A stretch of DNA of 64,000 bases from Auanema rhodensis (taxonomy: Eukaryota; Nematoda; Chromadorea; Rhabditida; Rhabditidae), in contig OZ059895.1 of the NCBI GenBank assembly GCA_964057225.1, positions 186,001-250,000 on the forward strand, read 5' to 3'. The translations under genes and the position numbers were made by a program. Below the pieces are notes generated by a model. The model did no database searches. It had not been told where the DNA came from and saw only the letters and a list, made by a program, of their open reading frames with translations. Below, piece after piece: positions 37,203 through 50,888 of the stretch. The first letter of the stretch is position 1. Each line of letters starts with the position of its first letter.

Positions 37203-37552
37203 AGTTTATAAATGCACCGAGATATCAACTGATATAAGTTCACACTTATATCCTCGATTTTCACCCTGAAGGAATAATTTTTTCGTTGAATAACATTGTC
37301 CATCGTCTTTGCCTTGAAAAATGGAATCTAAAAACATCTACTTTTTGCTAAATTATTTTGAAATTTTTCGAAAAAATTTTTGTCAAAATGTTTTTGGAAG
37401 CATTGTTGAGTGTACATGGAAACTCAACATACACTAATGCATCTTTTTCAAACGATCATAACTAATTTTTGTATTAAGCGTTTCTCAATGTAGTATAGTG
37501 CATTCGATGCGGATTTTTAAGCTGCGTCGATCTGTGTTATCAGATTTGCGCT
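37203..37552 (+). repeat. 350-bp satellite monomer 106 (A242 deleted)
   Basis: The deletion lies at 37443, in a monomer beginning AGTTTAT. It is followed by a G117 monomer at 37553. Confidence 0.9.
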
Positions 37553-38605
37553 AGCTTAAAAATGCACCGAGATATCAACTGATATAAGTTCACACTTATA
37601 TCCTCGATTTTCACCCTGAAGGAATAATTTTTTCGTTGAATAACATTGTCCATCGTCTTTGCCTTGAAGAAAGGAATCTAAAAACATCTACTTTTTGCTA
37701 AATTATTTTGAAATTTTTCGAAAAAATTTTTGTCAAAATGTTTTTGGAAGCATTGTTGAGTGTACATGGAAACTCAACATACACTAATGCATCATTTTTC
37801 AAACGATCATAACTAATTTTTGTATTAAGCGTTTCTCAATGTAGTATAGTGCATTCGATGCGGATTTTTAAGCTGCGTCGATCTGTGTTATCAGATTTGC
37901 GCTAGCTTAAAAATGCACCGAGATATCAACTGATATAAGTTCACACTTATATCCTCGATTTTCACCCTGAAGGAATAATTTTTTCGTTGAATAACATTGT
38001 CCATCGTCTTTGCCTTGAAAAATGGAATCTAAAAACATCTACTTTTTGCTAAATTATTTTGAAATTTTTCGAAAAAATTTTTGTCAAAATGTTTTTGGAA
38101 GCATTGTTGAGTGTACATGGAAACTCAACATACACTAATGCATCATTTTTCAAACGATCATAACTAATTTTTGTATCAAGCGTTTCTCAATGTAGTTTAG
38201 TGCATTCGATGCGGATTTTTAAGCTGCGTCGATCTGTGTTATCAGATTTGCGCTAGCTTAAAAATGCACCGAGATATCAACTGATATAAGTTCACACTTA
38301 TATCCTCGATTTTCACCCTGAAGGAATAATTTTTTCGTTGAATAACATTGTCCATCGTCTTTGCCTTGAAAAATGGAATCTAAAAACATCTACTTTTTGC
38401 TAAATTATTCTGAAATGTTTCGAAAAAATTTTTGTCAAAATGTTTTTGGAAGCATTGTTGAGTGTACATGGAAACTCAACATACACTAATGCATCATTTT
38501 TCAAACGATCATAACTAATTTTTGTATCAAGCGTTTCTCAATGTAGTTTAGTGCATTCGATGCGGATTTTTAAGCTGCGTCGATCTGTGTTATCAGATTT
38601 GCGCT

Positions 38606-41062
38606 AGCTTAAAAATGCACCGAGATATCAACTGATATAAGTTCACACTTATATCCTCGATTTTCACCCTGAAGGAATAATTTTTTCGTTGAATAACATT
38701 GTCCATCGTCTTTGCCTTGAAAAATGGAATCTAAAAACATCTACTTTTTGCTAAATTATTTTGAAATTTTTCGAAAAAATTTTTGTCAAAATGTTTTTGG
38801 AAGCATTGTTGAGTGTACATGGAAACTCAACATACACTAATGCATCATTTTTCAAACGATCATAACTAATTTTTGTATTAAGCGTTTCTCAATGTAGTAT
38901 AGTGCATTCGATGCGGATTTTTAAGCTGCGTCGATCTGTGTTATCAGATTTGCGCTAGTTTATAAATGCACCGAGATATCAACTGATATAAGTTCACACT
39001 TATATCCTCGATTTTCACCCTGAAGGAATAATTTTTTCGTTGAATAACATTGTCCATTGTCTTTGCCTTGAAAAATGGAATCTAAAAACATCTACTTTTT
39101 GCTAAATTATTTTGAAATTTTTCGAAAAAATTTTTGTCAAAATGTTTTTGGAAGCATTGTTGAGTGTACATGGAAACTCAACATACACTAATGCATCATT
39201 TTTCAAACGATCATAACTAATTTTTGTATTAAGCGTTTCTCAATGTAGTATAGTGCATTCGATGCGGATTTTTAAGCTGCGTCGATCTGTGTTATCAGAT
39301 TTGCGCTAGCTTAAAAATGCACCGAGATATCAACTGATATAAGTTCACACTTATATCCTCGATTTTCACCCTGAAGGAATAATTTTTTCGTTGAATAACA
39401 TTGTCCATCGTCTTTGCCTTGAAAAAAGGAATCTAAAAACATCTACTTTTTGCTAAATTATTTTGAAATTTTTCGAAAAAATTTTTGTCAAAATGTTTTT
39501 GGAAGCATTGTTGAGTGTACATGGAAACTCAACATACACTAATGCATCATTTTTCAAACGATCATAACTAATTTTTGTATTAAGCGTTTCTCGATGTAGT
39601 ATAGTGCATTCGATGCGGATTTTTAAGCTGCGTCGATCTGTGTTATCAGATTTGCGCTAACTTAAAAATGCACCGAGATATCAACTGATATAAGTTCACA
39701 CTTATATCCTCGATTTTCACCCTGAAGGAATAATTTTTTCGTTGAATAACATTGTCCATCGTCTTTGCCTTGAAAAAAGAAATCTAAAAACATCTACTTT
39801 TTGCTAAATTATTTTGAAATTTTTCGAAAAAATTTTTGTCAAAATGTTTTTGGAAGCAATGTTGAGTGTACATGGAAACTCAACATACACTAATGCATCA
39901 TTTTTCAAACGATCATAACTAATTTTTGTATTAAGCGTTTCTCAATGTAGTATAGTGCATTCGATGCGGATTTTTAAGCTGCGTCGATCTGTGTTATCAG
40001 ATTTGCGCTAGCTTGAAAATGCACCGAGATATCAACTGATATAAGTTCACACTTATATCCTCGATTTTCACCCTGAAGGAATAATTTTTTCGTTGAATAA
40101 CATTGTCCATCGTCTTTGCCTTGAAAAAAGGAATCTAAAAACATCTACTTTTTGCTAAATTATTTTGAAATTTTTCGAAAAAATTTTTGTCAAAATGTTT
40201 TTGGAAGCAATGTTGAGTGTACATGGAAACTCAACATACACTAATGCATCATTTTTCAAACGATCATAACTAATTTTTGTATTAAGCGTTTCTCAATGTA
40301 GTATAGTGCATTCGATGCGGATTTTTAAGCTGCGTCGATCTGTGTTATCAGATTTGCGCTAGCTTAAAAATGCACCGAGATATCAACTGATATAAGTTCA
40401 CACTTATATCCTCGATTTTCACCCTGAAGGAATAATTTTTTCGTTGAATAACATTGTCCATCGTCTTTGCCTTGAAAAATGGAATCTAAAAACATCTACT
40501 TTTTGCTAAATTATTTTGAAATTTTTCGAAAAAATTTTTGTCAAAATGTTTTTGGAAGCATTGTTGAGTGTACATGGAAACTCAACATACACTAATGCAT
40601 CATTTTTCAAACGATCATAACTAATTTTTGTATTAAGCGTTTCTCAATGTAGTATAGTGCATTCGATGCGGATTTTTAAGCTGCGTCGATCTGTGTTATC
40701 AGATTTGCGCTAGTTTATAAATGCACCGAGATATCAACTGATATAAGTTCACACTTATATCCTCGATTTTCACCCTGAAGGAATAATTTTTTCGTTGAAT
40801 AACATTGTCCATTGTCTTTGCCTTGAAAAATGGAATCTAAAAACATCTACTTTTTGCTAAATTATTTTGAAATTTTTCGAAAAAATTTTTGTCAAAATGT
40901 TTTTGGAAGCATTGTTGAGTGTACATGGAAACTCAACATACACTAATGCATCATTTTTCAAACGATCATAACTAATTTTTGTATTAAGCGTTTCTCAATG
41001 TAGTATAGTGCATTCGATGCGGATTTTTAAGCTGCGTCGATCTGTGTTATCAGATTTGCGCT
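38606..41062 (+). repeat. Satellite monomers 110-116, mixed types
   Basis: This stretch introduces the T102 variant (CCATTGTC, in monomers 111 and 116) and AGTTTAT starts that dominate the right half. Monomer 112 has G286, 113 begins AACTT with a private AAAAAAGAAATC, and 114 begins AGCTTGAAA. Monomers 110-111 and 115-116 are alike (a consensus T120 monomer followed by AGTTTAT with T102), suggesting a five-monomer offset relationship. Confidence 0.6.
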
Positions 41063-43167
41063 AGTTTATAAATGCACCGAGATATCAACTGATATAAGTT
41101 CACACTTATATCCTCGATTTTCACCCTGAAGGAATAATTTTTTCGTTGAATAACATTGTCCATTGTCTTTGCCTTGAAAAATGGAATCTAAAAACATCTA
41201 CTTTTTGCTAAATTATTTTGAAATTTTTCGAAAAAATTTTTGTCAAAATGTTTTTGGAAGCATTGTTGAGTGTACATGGAAACTCAACATACACTAATGC
41301 ATCATTTTTCAAACGATCATAACTAATTTTTGTATTAAGCGTTTCTCGATGTAGTATAGTGCATTCGATGCGGATTTTTAAGCTGCGTCGATCTGTGTTA
41401 TCAGATTTGCGCTAGTTTATAAATGCACCGAGATATCAACTGATATAAGTTCACACTTATATCCTCGATTTTCACCCTGAAGGAATAATTTTTTCGTTGA
41501 ATAACATTGTCCATCGGCTTTGCCTTGAAAAATGGAATCTAAAAACATCTACTTTTTGCTAAATTATTTTGAAATTTTTCGAAAAAATTTTTGTCAAAAT
41601 GTTTTTGGAAGCATTGTTGAGTGTACATGGAAACTCAACATACACTAATGCATCATTTTTCAAACGATCATAACTAATTTTTGTATCAAGCGTTTCTCAA
41701 TGTAGTTTAGTGCATTCAATGCGGATTTTTAAGCTGCGTCGATCTGTGTTATCAGATTTGCGCTAGTTTATAAATGCACCGAGATATCAACTGATATAAG
41801 TTCACACTTATATCCTCGATTTTCACCCTGAAGGAATAATTTTTTCGTTGAATAACATTGTCCATCGTCTTTGCCTTGAAAAATGGAATCTAAAAACATC
41901 TACTTTTTGCTAAATTATTTTGAAATTTTTCGAAAAAATTTTTGTCAAAATGTTTTTGGAAGCATTGTTGAGTGTACATGGAAACTCAACATACACTAAT
42001 GCATCATTTTTCAAACGATCATAACTAATTTTTGTATTAAGCGTTTCTCAATGTAGTATAGTGCATTCGATGCGGATTTTTAAGCTGCGTCGATCTGTGT
42101 TATCAGATTTGCGCTAGTTTATAAATGCACCGAGATATCAACTGATATAAGTTCACACTTATATCCTCGATTTTCACCCTGAAGGAATAATTTTTTCGTT
42201 GAATAACATTGTCCATTGTCTTTGCCTTGAAAAATGGAATCTAAAAACATCTACTTTTTGCTAAATTATTTTGAAATTTTTCGAAAAAATTTTTGTCAAA
42301 ATGTTTTTGGAAGCATTGTTGAGTGTACATGGAAACTCAACATACACTAATGCATCATTTTTCAAACGATCATAACTAATTTTTGTATTAAGCGTTTCTC
42401 GATGTAGTATAGTGCATTCGATGCGGATTTTTAAGCTGCGTCGATCTGTGTTATCAGATTTGCGCTAACTTAAAAATGCACCGAGATATCAACTGATATA
42501 AGTTCACACTTATATCCTCGATTTTCACCCTGAAGGAATAATTTTTTCGTTGAATAACATTGTCCATCGGCTTTGCCTTGAAAAATGGAATCTAAAAACA
42601 TCTACTTTTTGCTAAATTATTTTGAAATTTTTCGAAAAAATTTTTGTCAAAATGTTTTTGGAAGCATTGTTGAGTGTACATGGAAACTCAACATACACTA
42701 ATGCATCATTTTTCAAACGATCATAACTAATTTTTGTATCAAGCGTTTCTCAATGTAGTTTAGTGCATTCAATGCGGATTTTTAAGCTGCGTCGATCTGT
42801 GTTATCAGATTTGCGCTAGTTTATAAATGCACCGAGATATCAACTGATATAAGTTCACACTTATATCCTCGATTTTCACCCTGAAGGAATAATTTTTTCG
42901 TTGAATAACATTGTCCATCGTCTTTGCCTTGAAAAATGGAATCTAAAAACATCTACTTTTTGCTAAATTATTTTGAAATTTTTCGAAAAAATTTTTGTCA
43001 AAATGTTTTTGGAAGCATTGTTGAGTGTACATGGAAACTCAACATACACTAATGCATCTTTTTCAAACGATCATAACTAATTTTTGTATTAAGCGTTTCT
43101 CAATGTAGTATAGTGCATTCGATGCGGATTTTTAAGCTGCGTCGATCTGTGTTATCAGATTTGCGCT
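41063..43167 (+). repeat. 1,053-bp (3-monomer) tandem duplication
   Basis: Monomers 117-119 and 120-122 match in order. First: AGTTTAT with T102 and G286 (41347, 42400). Second: G104 (CATCGGC) with A305 (ATTCAATG). Third: AGTTTAT consensus type. The G104 sites are 1,053 bp apart. The second copy differs in that monomer 121 begins AACTT and monomer 122 carries the 350-bp deletion. Confidence 0.8.
42818..43167 (+). repeat. 350-bp satellite monomer 122 (A242 deleted)
   Basis: The deletion lies at 43058 in an AGTTTAT monomer. It follows the G104/A305 monomer and precedes a G117 monomer, the same order as at monomers 135-137 and 159-161. Confidence 0.9.
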
Positions 43168-46100
43168 AGCTTAAAAATGCACCGAGATATCAACTGATAT
43201 AAGTTCACACTTATATCCTCGATTTTCACCCTGAAGGAATAATTTTTTCGTTGAATAACATTGTCCATCGTCTTTGCCTTGAAGAAAGGAATCTAAAAAC
43301 ATCTACTTTTTGCTAAATTATTTTGAAATTTTGCGAAAAAATTTTTGTCAAAATGTTTTTGGAAGCATTGTTGAGTGTACATGGAAACTCAACATACACT
43401 AATGCATCATTTTTCAAACGATCATAACTAATTTTTGTATCAAGCGATTCTCAATGTAGTTTAGTGCATTCGATGCGGATTTTTAAGCTGCGTCGATCTG
43501 TGTTATCAGATTTGCGCTAGCTTAAAAATGCACCGAGATATCAACTGATATAAGTTCACACTTATATCCTCGATTTTCACCCTGAAGGAATAATTTTTTC
43601 GTTGAATAACATTGTCCATCGTCTTTGCCTTGAAAAAAGGAATCTAAAAACATCTACTTTTTGCTAAATTATTTTGAAATTTTTCGAAAAAATTTTTGTC
43701 AAAATGTTTTTGGAAGCAATGTTGAGTGTACATGGAAACTCAACATACACTAATGCATCATTTTTCAAACGATCATAACTAATTTTTGTATTAAGCGTTT
43801 CTCAATGTAGTATAGTGCATTCGATGCGGATTTTTAAGCTGCGTCGATCTGTGTTATCAGATTTGCGCTAGCTTAAAAATGCACCGAGATATCAACTGAT
43901 ATAAGTTCACACTTATATCCTCGATTTTCACCCTGAAGGAATAATTTTTTCGTTGAATAACATTGTCCATCGTCTTTGCCTTGAAAAATGGAATCTAAAA
44001 ACATCTACTTTTTGCTAAATTATTCTGAAATGTTTCGAAAAAATTTTTGTCAAAATGTTTTTGGAAGCATTGTTGAGTGTACATGGAAACTCAACATACA
44101 CTAATGCATCATTTTTCAAACGATCATAACTAATTTTTGTATCAAGCGTTTCTCAATGTAGTTTAGTGCATTCGATGCGGATTTTTAAGCTGCGTCGATC
44201 TGTGTTATCAGATTTGCGCTAGCTTAAAAATGCACCGAGATATCAACTGATATAAGTTCACACTTATATCCTCGATTTTCACCCTGAAGGAATAATTTTT
44301 TCGTTGAATAACATTGTCCATCGTCTTTGCCTTGAAAAATGGAATCTAAAAACATCTACTTTTTGCTAAATTATTTTGAAATTTTTCGAAAAAATTTTTG
44401 TCAAAATGTTTTTGGAAGCATTGTTGAGTGTACATGGAAACTCAACATACACTAATGCATCATTTTTCAAACGATCATAACTAATTTTTGTATTAAGCGT
44501 TTCTCAATGTAGTATAGTGCATTCGATGCGGATTTTTAAGCTGCGTCGATCTGTGTTATCAGATTTGCGCTAGTTTATAAATGCACCGAGATATCAACTG
44601 ATATAAGTTCACACTTATATCCTCGATTTTCACCCTGAAGGAATAATTTTTTCGTTGAATAACATTGTCCATTGTCTTTGCCTTGAAAAATGGAATCTAA
44701 AAACATCTACTTTTTGCTAAATTATTTTGAAATTTTTCGAAAAAATTTTTGTCAAAATGTTTTTGGAAGCATTGTTGAGTGTACATGGAAACTCAACATA
44801 CACTAATGCATCATTTTTCAAACGATCATAACTAATTTTTGTATTAAGCGTTTCTCCATGTAGTATAGTGCATTCGATGCGGATTTTTAAGCTGCGTCGA
44901 TCTGTGTTATCAGATTTGCGCTAGTTTATAAATGCACCGAGATATCAACTGATATAAGTTCACACTTATATCCTCGATTTTCACCCTGAAGGAATGATTT
45001 TTTCGTTGAATAACATTGTCCATCGTCTTTGCCTTGAAAAAAGGAATCTAAAAACATCTACTTTTTGCTAAATTATTTTGAAATTTTTCGAAAAAATTTT
45101 TGTCAAAATGTTTTTGGAAGCAATGTTGAGTGTACATGGAAACTCAACATACACTAATGCATCATTTTTCAAACGATCATAACTAATTTTTGTATTAAGC
45201 GTTTCTCAATGTAGTATAGTGCATTCGATGCGGATTTTTAAGCTGCGTCGATCTGTGTTATCAGATTTGCGCTAGCTTAAAAATGCACCGAGATATCAAC
45301 TGATATAAGTTCACACTTATATCCTCGATTTTCACCCTGAAGGAATAATTTTTTCGTTGAATAACATTGTCCATCGGCTTTGCCTTGAAAAATGGAATCT
45401 AAAAACATCTACTTTTTGCTAAATTATTTTGAAATTTTTCGAAAAAATTTTTGTCAAAATGTTTTTGGAAGCATTGTTGAGTGTACATGGAAACTCAACA
45501 TACACTAATGCATCATTTTTCAAACGATCATAACTAATTTTTGTATCAAGCGTTTCTCAATGTAGTTTAGTGCATTCAATGCGGATTTTTAAGCTGCGTC
45601 GATCTGTGTTATCAGATTTGCGCTAGTTTATAAATGCACCGAGATATCAACTGATATAAGTTCACACTTATATCCTCGATTTTCACCCTGAAGGAATAAT
45701 TTTTTCGTTGAATAACATTGTCCATCGTCTTTGCCTTGAAAAATGGAATCTAAAAACATCTACTTTTTGCTAAATTATTTTGAAATTTTTCGAAAAAATT
45801 TTTGTCAAAATGTTTTTGGAAGCATTGTTGAGTGTACATGGAAACTCAACATACACTAATGCATCATTTTTCAAACGATCATAACTTATTTTTGTATTAA
45901 GCGTTTCTCAATGTAGTATAGTGCATTCGATGCGGATTTTTAAGCTGCGTCGATCTGTGTTATTAGATTTGCGCTAGCTTAAAAATGCACCGCGATATCA
46001 ACTGATATAAGTTCACACTTATATCCTCGATTTTCACCCTGAAGGAATAATTTTTTCGTTGAATAACATTGTCCATTGTCTTTGCCTTGAAAAATGGAAT

Positions 46101-46327
46101 CTAAAAACATCTACTTTTTGCTAAATTATTTTGAAAATTTTTCGAAAAAATTTTTGTCAAAATGTTTTTGGAAGCATTGTTGAGTGTACATGGAAACTCA
46201 ACATACACTAATGCATCATTTTTCAAACGATCATAACTAATTTTTGTATTAAGCGTTTCTCAATGTAGTATAGTGCATTCGATGCGGATTTTTAAGCTGC
46301 GTCGATCTGTGTTATCAGATTTGCGCT
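43168..46327 (+). repeat. Satellite monomers 123-131, precursor-like version of the 24-mer modules
   Basis: The order of types anticipates the later 24-monomer unit: G117 (123), C156/G163 (125), T102 with C286 (127), G74 (128), G104 with A305 (129), then an AGTTTAT monomer (130). Monomer 124 is A120/A201, unlike the corresponding cassette position elsewhere, and 123 has private TTTTGCGAAAA near 43333 and AGCGATTCTC near 43446. Monomer 130 (T263, TATTAGATT end) and monomer 131 (C18) resemble monomers 24-25 from the left of the window. Confidence 0.65.
45976..46327 (+). repeat. 352-bp satellite monomer 131 (one-base insertion)
   Basis: An extra A in the A-run before the T-run (TTGAAAATTTTTCG near 46131-46144) makes this the only 352-bp monomer counted in the window. 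It has C18 and T102. The insertion does not recur, so it arose after the surrounding amplifications or was not copied. Confidence 0.88.
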
Positions 46328-47731
46328 AGTTTATAAATGCACCGAGATATCAACTGATATAAGTTCACACTTATATCCTCGATTTTCACCCTGAAGGAAT
46401 AATTTTTTCGTTGAATAACATTGTCCATTGTCTTTGCCTTGAAAAATGGAATCTAAAAACATCTACTTTTTGCTAAATTATTTTGAAATTTTTCGAAAAA
46501 ATTTTTGTCAAAATGTTTTTGGAAGCATTGTTGAGTGTACATGGAAACTCAACATACACTAATGCATCATTTTTCAAACGATCATAACTAATTTTTGTAT
46601 TAAGCGTTTCTCCATGTAGTATAGTGCATTCGATGCGGATTTTTAAGCTGCGTCGATCTGTGTTATCAGATTTGCGCTAGCTTAAAAATGCACCGAGATA
46701 TCAACTGATATAAGTTCACACTTATATCCTCGATTTTCACCCTGAAGGAATGATTTTTTCGTTGAATAACATTGTCCATCGTCTTTGCCTTGAAAAAAGG
46801 AATCTAAAAACATCTACTTTTTGCTAAATTATTTTGAAATTTTTCGAAAAAATTTTTGTCAAAATGTTTTTGGAAGCAATGTTGAGTGTACATGGAAACT
46901 CAACATACACTAATGCATCATTTTTCAAACGATCATAACTAATTTTTGTATTAAGCGTTTCTCAATGTAGTATAGTGCATTCGATGCGGATTTTTAAGCT
47001 GCGTCGATCTGTGTTATCAGATTTGCGCTAGCTTAAAAATGCACCGAGATATCAACTGATATAAGTTCACACTTATATCCTCGATTTTCACCCTGAAGGA
47101 ATAATTTTTTCGTTGAATAACATTGTCCATCGTCTTTGCCTTGAAAAAAGGAATCTAAAAACATCTACTTTTTGCTAAATTATTTTGAAATTTTTCGAAA
47201 AAATTTTTGTCAAAATGTTTTTGGAAGCAATGTTGAGTGTACATGGAAACTCAACATACACTAATGCATCATTTTTCAAACGATCATAACTAATTTTTGT
47301 ATTAAGCGTTTCTCAATGTAGTATAGTGCATTCGATGCGGATTTTTAAGCTGCGTCGATCTGTGTTATCAGATTTGCGCTAGCTTAAAAATGCACCGAGA
47401 TATCAACTGATATAAGTTCACACTTATATCCTCGATTTTCACCCTGAAGGAATAATTTTTTCGTTGAATAACATTGTCCATCGGCTTTGCCTTGAAAAAT
47501 GGAATCTAAAAACATCTACTTTTTGCTAAATTATTTTGAAATTTTTCGAAAAAATTTTTGTCAAAATGTTTTTGGAAGCATTGTTGAGTGTACATGGAAA
47601 CTCAACATACACTAATGCATCATTTTTCAAACGATCATAACTAATTTTTGTATCAAGCGTTTCTCAATGTAGTTTAGTGCATTCAATGCGGATTTTTAAG
47701 CTGCGTCGATCTGTGTTATCAGATTTGCGCT

Positions 47732-48081
47732 AGTTTATAAATGCACCGAGATATCAACTGATATAAGTTCACACTTATATCCTCGATTTTCACCCTGAAG
47801 GAATAATTTTTTCGTTGAATAACATTGTCCATCGTCTTTGCCTTGAAAAATGGAATCTAAAAACATCTACTTTTTGCTAAATTATTTTGAAATTTTTCGA
47901 AAAAATTTTTGTCAAAATGTTTTTGGAAGCATTGTTGAGTGTACATGGAAACTCAACATACACTAATGCATCTTTTTCAAACGATCATAACTAATTTTTG
48001 TATTAAGCGTTTCTCAATGTAGTATAGTGCATTCGATGCGGATTTTTAAGCTGCGTCGATCTGTGTTATCAGATTTGCGCT
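47732..48081 (+). repeat. 350-bp satellite monomer 136 (A242 deleted)
   Basis: The deletion lies at 47972 in an AGTTTAT monomer, after the G104/A305 monomer. It is the counterpart of monomer 160 at 56154. Confidence 0.9.
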
Positions 48082-49134
48082 AGCTTAAAAATGCACCGAG
48101 ATATCAACTGATATAAGTTCACACTTATATCCTCGATTTTCACCCTGAAGGAATAATTTTTTCGTTGAATAACATTGTCCATCGTCTTTGCCTTGAAGAA
48201 AGGAATCTAAAAACATCTACTTTTTGCTAAATTATTTTGAAATTTTTCGAAAAAATTTTTGTCAAAATGTTTTTGGAAGCATTGTTGAGTGTACATGGAA
48301 ACTCAACATACACTAATGCATCATTTTTCAAACGATCATAACTAATTTTTGTATTAAGCGTTTCTCAATGTAGTATAGTGCATTCGATGCGGATTTTTAA
48401 GCTGCGTCGATCTGTGTTATCAGATTTGCGCTAGCTTAAAAATGCACCGAGATATCAACTGATATAAGTTCACACTTATATCCTCGATTTTCACCCTGAA
48501 GGAATAATTTTTTCGTTGAATAACATTGTCCATCGTCTTTGCCTTGAAAAATGGAATCTAAAAACATCTACTTTTTGCTAAATTATTTTGAAATTTTTCG
48601 AAAAAATTTTTGTCAAAATGTTTTTGGAAGCATTGTTGAGTGTACATGGAAACTCAACATACACTAATGCATCATTTTTCAAACGATCATAACTAATTTT
48701 TGTATCAAGCGTTTCTCAATGTAGTTTAGTGCATTCGATGCGGATTTTTAAGCTGCGTCGATCTGTGTTATCAGATTTGCGCTAGCTTAAAAATGCACCG
48801 AGATATCAACTGATATAAGTTCACACTTATATCCTCGATTTTCACCCTGAAGGAATAATTTTTTCGTTGAATAACATTGTCCATCGTCTTTGCCTTGAAA
48901 AATGGAATCTAAAAACATCTACTTTTTGCTAAATTATTCTGAAATGTTTCGAAAAAATTTTTGTCAAAATGTTTTTGGAAGCATTGTTGAGTGTACATGG
49001 AAACTCAACATACACTAATGCATCATTTTTCAAACGATCATAACTAATTTTTGTATCAAGCGTTTCTCAATGTAGTTTAGTGCATTCGATGCGGATTTTT
49101 AAGCTGCGTCGATCTGTGTTATCAGATTTGCGCT

Positions 49135-49484
49135 AGCTTAAAAATGCACCGAGATATCAACTGATATAAGTTCACACTTATATCCTCGATTTTCACCCTG
49201 AAGGAATAATTTTTTCGTTGAATAACATTGTCCATCGTCTTTGCCTTGAAAAATGGAATCTAAAAACATCTACTTTTTGCTAAATTATTTTGAAATTTTT
49301 CGAAAAAATTTTTGTCAAAATGTTTTTGGAAGCATTGTTGAGTGTACATGGAAACTCAACATACACTAATGCATCTTTTTCAAACGATCATAACTAATTT
49401 TTGTATTAAGCGTTTCTCAATGTAGTATAGTGCATTCGATGCGGATTTTTAAGCTGCGTCGATCTGTGTTATCAGATTTGCGCT
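49135..49484 (+). repeat. 350-bp satellite monomer 140 (A242 deleted)
   Basis: The deletion lies at 49375 in an AGCTT monomer, opening the second copy of the four-monomer cassette in 24-mer unit 1. Confidence 0.9.
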
Positions 49485-50537
49485 AGCTTAAAAATGCACC
49501 GAGATATCAACTGATATAAGTTCACACTTATATCCTCGATTTTCACCCTGAAGGAATAATTTTTTCGTTGAATAACATTGTCCATCGTCTTTGCCTTGAA
49601 GAAAGGAATCTAAAAACATCTACTTTTTGCTAAATTATTTTGAAATTTTTCGAAAAAATTTTTGTCAAAATGTTTTTGGAAGCATTGTTGAGTGTACATG
49701 GAAACTCAACATACACTAATGCATCATTTTTCAAACGATCATAACTAATTTTTGTATTAAGCGTTTCTCAATGTAGTATAGTGCATTCGATGCGGATTTT
49801 TAAGCTGCGTCGATCTGTGTTATCAGATTTGCGCTAGCTTAAAAATGCACCGAGATATCAACTGATATAAGTTCACACTTATATCCTCGATTTTCACCCT
49901 GAAGGAATAATTTTTTCGTTGAATAACATTGTCCATCGTCTTTGCCTTGAAAAATGGAATCTAAAAACATCTACTTTTTGCTAAATTATTTTGAAATTTT
50001 TCGAAAAAATTTTTGTCAAAATGTTTTTGGAAGCATTGTTGAGTGTACATGGAAACTCAACATACACTAATGCATCATTTTTCAAACGATCATAACTAAT
50101 TTTTGTATCAAGCGTTTCTCAATGTAGTTTAGTGCATTCGATGCGGATTTTTAAGCTGCGTCGATCTGTGTTATCAGATTTGCGCTAGCTTAAAAATGCA
50201 CCGAGATATCAACTGATATAAGTTCACACTTATATCCTCGATTTTCACCCTGAAGGAATAATTTTTTCGTTGAATAACATTGTCCATCGTCTTTGCCTTG
50301 AAAAATGGAATCTAAAAACATCTACTTTTTGCTAAATTATTCTGAAATGTTTCGAAAAAATTTTTGTCAAAATGTTTTTGGAAGCATTGTTGAGTGTACA
50401 TGGAAACTCAACATACACTAATGCATCATTTTTCAAACGATCATAACTAATTTTTGTATCAAGCGTTTCTCAATGTAGTTTAGTGCATTCGATGCGGATT
50501 TTTAAGCTGCGTCGATCTGTGTTATCAGATTTGCGCT

Positions 50538-50888
50538 AGCTTAAAAATGCACCGAGATATCAACTGATATAAGTTCACACTTATATCCTCGATTTTCACC
50601 CTGAAGGAATAATTTTTTCGTTGAATAACATTGTCCATCGTCTTTGCCTTGAAAAATGGAATCTAAAAACATCTACTTTTTGCTTAATTATTTTGAAATT
50701 TTTCGAAAAAATTTTTGTCAAAATGTTTTTGGAAGCATTGTTGAGTGTACATGGAAACTCAACATACACTAATGCATCATTTTTCAAACGATCATAACTA
50801 ATTTTTGTATTAAGCGTTTCTCAATGTAGTATAGTGCATTCGATGCGGATTTTTAAGCTGCGTCGATCTGTGTTATCAGATTTGCGCT
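50538..50888 (+). repeat. Satellite monomer 144 with T148, giving an open minus-strand frame
   Basis: A single A-to-T change at 50685 (TTTGCTTAATTA) converts the TAG that closes this frame in consensus monomers into AAG on the minus strand. This leaves 63 codons open at 50787-50596. The frame begins with TTG, its first ATG lies only 11 codons before the stop, and it is made of ordinary satellite sequence, so I do not call it a gene. The same variant is present in monomer 164. Confidence 0.9.

Larger units (their letters stand above)
35449..38605 (+). repeat. 5-monomer higher-order repeat (about 1,754 bp), second domain
   Basis: Monomers 101-104 and 106-109 are the same four-type cassette: 350-bp monomer, G117 monomer, T120/C274/T294 monomer, C156/G163 monomer. 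Each is followed by a fifth consensus-like monomer. Deletion sites 35689 and 37443 are 1,754 bp apart. Private changes are TTTGTTAAAT near 36293, GATTTAAGT near 36529 (which breaks the inner hairpin arm) and AAATGAAATC near 36268. The fifth monomers, 105 and 110, differ at 274/294, so the second unit breaks there. Confidence 0.78.
47732..50537 (+). repeat. Tandem pair of the four-monomer cassette (1,403 bp each)
   Basis: Monomers 136-139 and 140-143 are two copies of the cassette: 350-bp monomer, G117 monomer, C274/T294 monomer, C156/G163 monomer. The first begins AGTTTAT and the second AGCTT. Unit 2 of the 24-mer has only one cassette at this place, beginning AGTTTAT. Confidence 0.85.

Noticed and set aside
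50596-50787. 63-codon minus-strand open frame as a protein-coding gene
   Set aside because: It begins with TTG, has its first ATG only 11 codons before the stop, and is open only because of one base change in a non-coding satellite monomer. No promoter or neighbouring gene is present.
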